Below, in pieces: positions 57,172 through 64,000 of a stretch of DNA of 64,000 nucleotides (positions are counted from its first letter, which is position 1; every line of letters begins with the position of its first letter). Location of the stretch: positions 17,841 to 81,840 of the forward strand of contig JACUTT010000004.1 of the NCBI GenBank assembly GCA_014859655.1, written 5' to 3'. Under the pieces are notes generated by a model, which was not told where the DNA came from, did not search any database, and was given only the letters and a program-made list of their open reading frames with translations. Made by a program: the position numbers and the translations under genes. The stretch comes from Campylobacterales bacterium (GTDB lineage Bacteria; Campylobacterota; Campylobacteria; Campylobacterales; Sulfurimonadaceae).

Positions 57172-58137
57172 GTGAAAGTACTAGCAGGTATCCAGCCCTC
57201 AGGCGATCTCCATATCGGGAACTATTTCGGCTCCATCAAGAAGATGATCGAACGCCAGGAGAGCGACAGCGTCTATGCTTTTATCGCCAACTACCACGCG
57301 ATGACGACCGTCGGCGACGGAGAACGTCTCTCTACGCTGACGATGCAGGCGGCCACTGACTTTTTGGCCCTGGGCATAGAGCCTGAGAAGACGATGTTTT
57401 GGGTGCAGTCGGATGTCAAAGAGGTGCTTGAGCTCTACTGGGTTCTTTCGCAGTTCACACCGATGGGATTTTTGGAGCGTGCGCACTCCTACAAAGACAA
57501 GGTCGCCAAGGGGATCCACCCCCACCACTCCCTCTTCTCCTACCCCGTCTTGATGGCCGCGGATATTCTGCTTTTTGACTCTGAGGTGATCCCCGTCGGA
57601 AAGGACCAGATCCAGCACGTAGAGATCGCGCGGGACATGGCCATACGCTTCAACAACGAGCACGGAGACATCTTTCGACTGCCCGTGCACCAGGTCGATG
57701 ACGAGGTCGCGACAGTGCCCGGAACCGACGGGGCGAAGATGTCAAAATCCTACGGCAACACCGTCAATATCTTCGGAGACGAGAAAATGATCCAAAAAAC
57801 GATCAAGAAGATCGTCACCGATGCTACGCCTCTTGAGGAGCCCAAAGCCTACGAAAACTGCAATATCTACGCCCTTGCCAAGCTCTTCCTGGGCCCAAGC
57901 GAGCTTCTGGCCCTGCAAGAACGCTACAAGACGCCGGGCGAAGGTTACGGGCACTTCAAACTCTATCTGCATGATGTGATGTGGGAGTATTTCAGGCCCT
58001 ACCGCGAAAAACGCGCCTATTATGCCGCGCACCAAGACGAGGTACGCGACATCCTCAAGGCCGGTGCCGACAAGGCCCGTGCTATAGCGCAGGAAAAGAT
58101 GCAGATCGTCCGCTCCAAAACCGGCATAGCTTACTAA
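57172..58137 (+). CDS. trpS: Tryptophan-tRNA ligase (probable GTG start)
   Basis: VLAGIQPSGDLHIGNYFGSIKKM (HIGH-like); GADGAKMSKSYGNT-type KMSKS motif. Confidence 0.96.
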   Translation: MKVLAGIQPSGDLHIGNYFGSIKKMIERQESDSVYAFIANYHAMTTVGDGERLSTLTMQAATDFLALGIEPEKTMFWVQSDVKEVLELYWVLSQFTPMGFLERAHSYKDKVAKGIHPHHSLFSYPVLMAADILLFDSEVIPVGKDQIQHVEIARDMAIRFNNEHGDIFRLPVHQVDDEVATVPGTDGAKMSKSYGNTVNIFGDEKMIQKTIKKIVTDATPLEEPKAYENCNIYALAKLFLGPSELLALQERYKTPGEGYGHFKLYLHDVMWEYFRPYREKRAYYAAHQDEVRDILKAGADKARAIAQEKMQIVRSKTGIAY

Positions 58138-58246
58138 AAACTAAAACTGCGCCCCTAATAAGCTCGCCCGGCAGATATTAAAGGGCATTTCACTAAACTT
58201 TCATCTTTAAATCAGGGGGCCAAATCGCCCCTATTAAGGACAATAA

Positions 58247-58453
58247 ATGTTTCAAGTATCTGTACCCCAGCAATGCGGTTGTTTTAGACGAAGCGGAAAA
58301 GAGGCTTCAGTCAGCTTTGAGAACAAAGACGATGCGCTTATGCACGCCCAGGAGATGGCGCAGGAGATGAACAGTGAGTTTTGCAAAAAACATAATTTCT
58401 CTGTTTTAGAAGAGGGAAAAGATTTTATTATCGTTATGGCAGCTTCGAACTAA
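58247..58453 (+). CDS. Small conserved hypothetical protein (68 aa)
   Basis: MFQVSVPQQCGCFRRSGKEASVSFENKDDALMHAQEMAQEMNSEFCKKHNFSVLEEGKDFIIVMAASN; RBS-like taaggaca upstream. Confidence 0.7.
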   Translation: MFQVSVPQQCGCFRRSGKEASVSFENKDDALMHAQEMAQEMNSEFCKKHNFSVLEEGKDFIIVMAASN

Positions 58454-58506
58454 GACGCAAGAGGCACAAGTTGCCTCCTCTCTTTATTTAAAACCAAGAC
58501 TACTTA

Positions 58507-59427
58507 CTAGCGATGCAGATCTAACCAGACCATCAACCCCTTTTGCGCATGCAGACGGTTTTCTGCTTCTTCAAAGATAAGGCTTTGCGGCCCTTCAAGG
58601 ACCGCTTCGCTTACCTCTTGCCCGCGGTAGGCCGGCAGACAGTGCAGGAAGATTGCATTGCTCTGTGCCGAGGCCATCATCTTCTCATCAACGATGTAAC
58701 CCGCAAAGGCTTTGATCCTTGCCTCTTTTTCATCTTCTTGTCCCATTGAGGCCCAGGTGTCTGTTGTAATGACCGTTGAGCCTTTTGCCGCCTCGGCAGG
58801 GTTGTTGGTCACAATTATTTTACCACCGCTTGTCTTGCAGAACTCCAGGGCTTCTTGCAAGATCGTCGCGTTTACCTCGTAGCCCTTGGGTGTCGCAATG
58901 CGAAGTTCAAAGCCGAGTTTGGCCGCAAGCATCATCCATGAGTGCGTCATGTTGTTACCATCGCCGACATAGGCTACTATGGGGTCCTTGTCCATGCCCT
59001 TTTCCACCATCGTCATGTAGTCCGCGAGCAGCTGAACCGGGTGGTAGGAGTCGGTCAGTCCGTTGATGACGGGAACGCTCGAGTAGGAGGCGAACTCTTC
59101 AAGGCGCGAGTGCTCGAAGGTGCGGATCATGATCATATCGGTCATGCTGGAGATAACGCGCGCGGTGTCTTTTACCGGTTCGCCGCGTCCAAGCTGTATG
59201 TCTTTGTTAGAGAGAAAAAGCCCATGACCGCCAAGCTGCGAAATCCCCGACTCGAAGCTGACGCGGGTGCGTGTCGAGCTCTTCTCAAAGATCATAGAGA
59301 GTGTCTGTCCATGAAGGTATGGCGGCTGGGCCTTGGCTTTGAACTCTTTTTTGATCTTAAGGCCCAGGGCGATAATCTCTAAAATCTCTTCTTTTGTATA
59401 ATCTTTTAATGTTAAAAAATGTCTCAC
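58507..59427 (-). CDS. argF: Ornithine carbamoyltransferase
   Basis: [40 protein letters not shown]-like ([10 protein letters not shown]); [13 protein letters not shown]. Confidence 0.95.
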   Translation of the reverse strand: MRHFLTLKDYTKEEILEIIALGLKIKKEFKAKAQPPYLHGQTLSMIFEKSSTRTRVSFESGISQLGGHGLFLSNKDIQLGRGEPVKDTARVISSMTDMIMIRTFEHSRLEEFASYSSVPVINGLTDSYHPVQLLADYMTMVEKGMDKDPIVAYVGDGNNMTHSWMMLAAKLGFELRIATPKGYEVNATILQEALEFCKTSGGKIIVTNNPAEAAKGSTVITTDTWASMGQEDEKEARIKAFAGYIVDEKMMASAQSNAIFLHCLPAYRGQEVSEAVLEGPQSLIFEEAENRLHAQKGLMVWLDLHR

Positions 59428-61853
59428 TGCTGTCCTCTTAATTTCAAAATTTCCTCACCGCTCATCACATGTCCGATGTGATAGCCCTGCACATACTCGA
59501 TACCGATCTCTCTTATGGCCTCAAAGAGCTCACTGCTGCTGACAAACTCGGCCACAACTTCGATGCCGAGCTTGCTGGCAAAGTCGTATATCCCTTCGAC
59601 TACCTGGCGCTCTTCCGCGCTTGTGTTCATCCGCTCGATCAGCGAACCGTCTATCTTGATATAATCGGGCTTGATCTGCATGAGGTAGGCGAAGTTGGAA
59701 TACCCCGTACCGAAGTCGTCTATAGCGATCTTGAATCCTGCACGCTTGATCTGCTTGATAATTGTAATATATTTTTCTTTAAGCAGCTCTTCGGACTCGA
59801 CCAGTTCGATCACCACCGACGCTGGTTCTATCTTGTATTTTTTTGCCTCGGCAATAAGATAAGAAATGATCTCCTCGTCCAGATCGTCGCGCGTCATGTT
59901 GATGGCAAGATCGATCTGAAAGGCTTCATAGCTCTTGAAGCTTTGGCTGATGACCAGCTTTGTCAGCTCTTTCTCGTGCCCCGAGTTTTGGAGCACATCG
60001 AGAAACTCCGCCGGCGAGACCACCAGATCGCGCTCTTTGTCATGCATGCGGATAAGCACTTCATACTTCACGATCTCCGCTGTCGACGCCCGTGCAATAG
60101 GCTGATAATAGACGGTAAAGAAGCCTTTCTTAAAGGCTTCGGCGATCTTTTTTACCCACTCCAGATTTTCTTTGTGCCGTTTTTCAAAAAGTGCATCCTC
60201 GTCATAATAGGAGAAGCGCTGATGCGTACGAATGGCATGGCGCGAAGCGATCTCTGCACGACTGAGCTGTGAGGACTGAGAGTGTTTTGTATCGGAATTA
60301 GCGATGCCGAAAGTAAAGGAGAGCGGCATCTCAATGCCCCCGTGTTCGATGATATAGGTCTCTTTGAGCTTAGAGATCAGCAGCTCGGTATACTCCGGTT
60401 GTGAACAGATCAGCACGAACTCATCCGAGCCCATTCTGTAGGCTTCCGTTTTCAGTTCGGGCCGCCGCGAGCCCAGCGTGCCCGAGATCTCTTGAAGCAT
60501 CCGCGCTGTCTGCTGAAGATAGACATCGCCGACGCTTTGGCCAAAACTGTCATTGATATGCGAGAAGTTCTGGATGTCGATGTAGATGATCATAAAATCC
60601 TGCCCCGATTCTTGCATCTTCTGCATCTCTTTGAGAAGTTTGTTGCGGTTTGGGATGTGGGTAAGCTGATCGGTCTCATAGGTGTGCTCTATGATCTTGA
60701 TCTGTTCATGAATCTTGGCATTGAAGTCAAAAAGCGTGCGGTAGATCGTCCCTAACTCGCTTTTTGACTGCAACAGCAGGAGCTGGTCTTTTCCCCTGAT
60801 GCTGCGCTCTTTGAGGAAATTGAGCAGGGTCCGCAGAGAGTTTCTGATGTCCACAAAGATAAACCAGGCCACAAAGAGCGCAAAAAGAAGCGGCAACAAG
60901 AGCATCAGCACATTTCGTTTAAAGGCTTCATTGTTGCGCAGCAGCTCTTTTTCAATCTTTGCCTTTACGCTGTTGCTGTTGAGCAGCTCAACCGCTTTTA
61001 TCTCATCCATGTAGCGCAGATAATACCCCAGCCATTCCTCAATCTCTATGCCGCCGACCTTTTCTCCTACCTGCATCTTCAGCTCTTCAAGCATCTCGTT
61101 GAGATGGATAAACGAGGCACTGGAATAGAGTTTTTGGTAAGCCACGATGGCCTCGGCTTCGGCAAAGGTCTTGAAACGGTCAAGATAGGCCTGCGATTTG
61201 GCATCTTGGGTTATGATAAGGTCGTACCAGATCTGATCAAAAGCTTCCTCTCTTCCTACCGCCACCTGCACGAGCGACTGCTGCAAGGCCGCGTACTCAA
61301 TCGCATTGATCAGGTTGAAATAGGCATTAAAATCATTCGACTCGATCTGCGCCGTCATCAGCGCGATAAGGTCAATAAAATGCTTTATCAGGGCGTCTGT
61401 GTAGTGGCGGACGATCTCATCGCCGTCTATCTGAGCCGCGTCCACTTCCATACGGATCTTTTGTAAGGAGGTAATCTCGCTGCCTAAAAGAGCCAGCTTG
61501 ACGCTGATCTTTTCGTTGGCAACGGCGCCGAGCGTTTGGCGGCACTCACCAAACTTCGCCAGATAGAGATCACTTTCGTGACGCACACCTTCCAGGGCAT
61601 CCGCGACCTGGGCATGTTCAGCAAAGGCGACGGAGTAGGTCCGCTCTTTTTGAAGAGAAAATACAATGGCATTGATCTTTTCTGCCGTCTCAAAGGCAAA
61701 GAGCAGCTTTTCTGTCCGGGCATTTTCTCTGATCGTGTCATTGAGATAGGAGACATTCCAAAAAAGAACGCCCGAGATCAAAAAGACGATCAGAAAAGCG
61801 ACTTTGAGCTTGACGCTGAAACGGCTAAGAAAATAAAGAATAACTTGAACCAT
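59424..61853 (-). CDS. NIT-domain GGDEF/EAL protein (GGDEF degenerate)
   Basis: NIT-like periplasmic region; GGDEF position reads [48 protein letters not shown]. Confidence 0.9.
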   Translation of the reverse strand: MVQVILYFLSRFSVKLKVAFLIVFLISGVLFWNVSYLNDTIRENARTEKLLFAFETAEKINAIVFSLQKERTYSVAFAEHAQVADALEGVRHESDLYLAKFGECRQTLGAVANEKISVKLALLGSEITSLQKIRMEVDAAQIDGDEIVRHYTDALIKHFIDLIALMTAQIESNDFNAYFNLINAIEYAALQQSLVQVAVGREEAFDQIWYDLIITQDAKSQAYLDRFKTFAEAEAIVAYQKLYSSASFIHLNEMLEELKMQVGEKVGGIEIEEWLGYYLRYMDEIKAVELLNSNSVKAKIEKELLRNNEAFKRNVLMLLLPLLFALFVAWFIFVDIRNSLRTLLNFLKERSIRGKDQLLLLQSKSELGTIYRTLFDFNAKIHEQIKIIEHTYETDQLTHIPNRNKLLKEMQKMQESGQDFMIIYIDIQNFSHINDSFGQSVGDVYLQQTARMLQEISGTLGSRRPELKTEAYRMGSDEFVLICSQPEYTELLISKLKETYIIEHGGIEMPLSFTFGIANSDTKHSQSSQLSRAEIASRHAIRTHQRFSYYDEDALFEKRHKENLEWVKKIAEAFKKGFFTVYYQPIARASTAEIVKYEVLIRMHDKERDLVVSPAEFLDVLQNSGHEKELTKLVISQSFKSYEAFQIDLAINMTRDDLDEEIISYLIAEAKKYKIEPASVVIELVESEELLKEKYITIIKQIKRAGFKIAIDDFGTGYSNFAYLMQIKPDYIKIDGSLIERMNTSAEERQVVEGIYDFASKLGIEVVAEFVSSSELFEAIREIGIEYVQGYHIGHVMSGEEILKLRGQQ

Positions 61854-61864
61854 AAGCCTCCGAT

Positions 61865-62836
61865 TTAGTGGCCTAAAAGTTTTGCAACTTCTTTGGCATG
61901 GTAGGAGATGATGATGTTTGCACCCGCGCGTTTGAAGCCGATCATCGTCTCCATCAGCACCCGGTCATAGTCGATAAGCCCTTCTCTACCCGCAAACTTG
62001 AGCATTGCGTACTCCCCGCTGACATTGTACACGGCCAGTGGGCGGCTTGTGTTCTCTTTGATGTCGCGGACGATGTCGAGGTAGGCCAGTGCGGGTTTTA
62101 CCATCAAGATGTCCGCGCCCTGGGCCTCATCCTCAATGCTCTCGGCAATCGCTTCGAGGCGGTTTGCCGGGTCCATCTGGTAACTCGAACGGTTGCCGAA
62201 ACTCGGTACCGACTCGGCCACATCCCTAAACGGCCCATAGTAGCCGCTGGCAAACTTCGTCGAGTAGGCCATGATAGGAAGCTCGTTATAGCCGCCTTCG
62301 TCCAAAGCGCTGCGCAGGGTCTGGATGATCCCGTCCATCATGCCGCTCGGCGCTATCATATCCGCGCCCGCTTTGGCATGCACAAGGGCCTGTTTGGCCG
62401 AAAGCTCCAAAGTCGCGTCGTTGTCCACCGTTTCACGCTGCGTGTCGATGATTCCGCAGTGGCCGTGGTCGGTGTACTCGCAAAAACAGAGGTCTGTGAC
62501 GACGAACATCTCAGGGTGTGCCGCCTTGATGGCGCGTATCGCACTGGCGATAATGCCGTGAGAACAGAGTGCGTCCGAGCCGACCGAGTCCTTCACCGCG
62601 GGGATGCCGAACAAGATGATGGAGTAAAGACCCAAAGCTTTGAGGCTCTCGCACTCTTTAAGCACCTCGTCGATGCTCATCTGGTAAACACCCGGCATAG
62701 AGGCGACCTCGGTCTTGATCCCTTCTCCGGGACGCACGAAAAGCGGATAGATGAAGTCATTGACACTCACAGAGCTCTCTCTGACAAGGTTTTGAAGCTG
62801 TGGATTGATGCGCAAACGGCGGAAACGATGAAACAT
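61865..62836 (-). CDS. hemB: Delta-aminolevulinic acid dehydratase (porphobilinogen synthase)
   Basis: [69 protein letters not shown]. Start moved to 62836. Confidence 0.96.
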   Translation of the reverse strand: MFHRFRRLRINPQLQNLVRESSVSVNDFIYPLFVRPGEGIKTEVASMPGVYQMSIDEVLKECESLKALGLYSIILFGIPAVKDSVGSDALCSHGIIASAIRAIKAAHPEMFVVTDLCFCEYTDHGHCGIIDTQRETVDNDATLELSAKQALVHAKAGADMIAPSGMMDGIIQTLRSALDEGGYNELPIMAYSTKFASGYYGPFRDVAESVPSFGNRSSYQMDPANRLEAIAESIEDEAQGADILMVKPALAYLDIVRDIKENTSRPLAVYNVSGEYAMLKFAGREGLIDYDRVLMETMIGFKRAGANIIISYHAKEVAKLLGH

Positions 62837-62920
62837 TCTTAACCTTTGAGAAAAAATAATAATGCTATAATCAAAATTATTTCCCATTCTAACAAATCTA
62901 TCACAAAAAAGCAGTTAAAC

Positions 62921-63484
62921 ATGAACTTAGAGATCTCCGAAGTTGCCAATCTACCCACAAAACACGGAACCTTCAAGATACAGGCCTTCAAAGAACACCA
63001 CAAAGAACATCTTGTCATATTTACCGAAAAACTCCCCGACATTCCCATCGTCCGTGTGCACTCCGAGTGCCTCACCGGAGACGCACTGGGGAGTCTGAAA
63101 TGCGACTGCGGCGACCAGCTCGATCTCTCGCTGAAAATGATTTCCAAAGAGGGTGGCATGGTGCTATATCTTCGACAAGAAGGCAGAAACATCGGTCTTT
63201 TGAACAAGGTCAACGCCTACGCGCTTCAAGACAGGGGCTTCGACACCGTTGCGGCCAACCACCAGCTGGGCTTTCCGGCCGACGCGCGCTCGTATGAGAT
63301 CGTGCATGACATCTTGAAGCACTTCAAGATCAGCCGCATCCGCCTGCTCACCAACAACCCCGAAAAGATAAAATCCCTCCAGGCCATCGAGATCGTAGAG
63401 CGCCTCCCCATCATCGTCAAGACAAACGTGCACAACCAAGACTATCTGCAGGTCAAAAAAGAGCAGATGGGGCACTTACTGTAA
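62921..63484 (+). CDS. ribA: GTP cyclohydrolase II
   Basis: VRVHSECLTGDALGSLKCDCGDQLDLSL; LYLRQEGRNIGLLNKVNAYALQD. Start moved to ATG 62921. Confidence 0.93.
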   Translation: MNLEISEVANLPTKHGTFKIQAFKEHHKEHLVIFTEKLPDIPIVRVHSECLTGDALGSLKCDCGDQLDLSLKMISKEGGMVLYLRQEGRNIGLLNKVNAYALQDRGFDTVAANHQLGFPADARSYEIVHDILKHFKISRIRLLTNNPEKIKSLQAIEIVERLPIIVKTNVHNQDYLQVKKEQMGHLL

Positions 63485-63675
63485 TTTATACACTTCGGCG
63501 AGCTAAGCTCACCTTCGTTACGATGACTCTGCGTCCTCCTCAGCGGAGTGCTCGCGGACAGTGAACCGTCCTGGGGGTTTGGTCTTGTCGAACACTTTTT
63601 TTGGCTAATTTTGTTTTTACCGCCTAATAAGCACTTTACTTTCTTATCTTCGTTTGGATGCTGAAGTTATTATCT

Positions 63676-64000
63676 CGTGTCACCTCTCCTGAGGTGACAC
63701 GCATACGGCAGTCCGAACGTAAAGCACAGCGGCTGTGTCTAAGCAGGTGAACTGCCTATGCGTTCCACCTCGGGAGAGGATGGAACGAGGTTATACTTTT
63801 CTGAGCTCTCATGTCACCTCTCCTGAGGTGACATGTATACGGCAGTCCGAGCATAAAGCACAGCGGCTGTGTCTAAGCAGGTGAACTGCCTATGCGTTCC
63901 ACCTCGGGAGAGGATGGAACGAGGTTATACTTTTCTGAGCTCTCATGTCACCTCTCCTGAGGTGACATGTATACGGCAGTCCGAGCATAAAGCACAGCGG
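63676..64000 (+). repeat. Tandem array of 134-bp structured units (at least 2.4 copies, continues past window edge)
   Basis: GTCACCTCTCCTGAGGTGAC starts at 63679, 63813 and 63947 (period exactly 134). Each full unit carries three predicted hairpins. No supported ORF. Confidence 0.9.

Noticed and set aside
61898-62842. 314-aa plus-strand ORF
   Set aside because: Antisense to hemB; His/Arg/Val-rich mirror composition with no motif.
63676-64000. CRISPR array or integron attC interpretation of the 134-bp repeats
   Set aside because: The whole 134-bp unit is conserved with no variable spacers, and I could not place the GTTRRRY / RYYYAAC core sites of attC.
63676-64000. Hammerhead or other known ribozyme in the 134-bp unit
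   Set aside because: No CUGAUGA...GAAA hammerhead core, and I could not match other ribozyme cores by eye; a covariance-model search is needed to be sure.
1-64000. Canonical defence islands, prophage, CRISPR-Cas, restriction-modification or toxin-antitoxin loci
   Set aside because: Checked the ORF track by motif; no Cas, terminase, capsid, methyltransferase/endonuclease or TA pair recognised. Only the integrase remnant and MITE-like element suggest mobility.

Overview
This 64 kb window is mostly housekeeping chromosome from a Campylobacterota (epsilonproteobacterial) organism, probably Sulfurimonas/Sulfuricurvum-like. That placement is inferred from FliW, MqnC, long HPF, LPP20 lipoproteins, an FccB-like sulfide dehydrogenase and gene neighbourhoods; no search was run. 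I support about 55 coding regions, one tRNA-Leu(GAG), a probable 6S RNA upstream of purD, a 52-bp MITE-like element with a TTTA target duplication, an integrase remnant beside the tRNA, and several strong inverted repeats. The items most worth follow-up are: (1) a 134-bp tandem array of structured units running off the right edge (63,676-64,000), with three predicted hairpins per unit and one compensatory base-pair change between copies; (2) the palindromic octamer GCTATAGC, counted 16 times where about one is expected by chance, usually encoding Ala-Ile-Ala with an ATA codon; (3) an operon of a giant secreted PPC-containing protein plus three pseudopilins, resembling the minor-pilin half of an MSHA locus; (4) an RsbQ-like hydrolase paired with a PAS hybrid histidine kinase; (5) a PAS / Hpt + pseudo-Hpt / NIT-hybrid-kinase / CheY phosphorelay; (6) a G8 tract just after an ATG that could be a frame switch; (7) an MCE/MlaD protein with a barrel-like C-terminus next to lptD. 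Most antisense ORFs in the supplied track look spurious.
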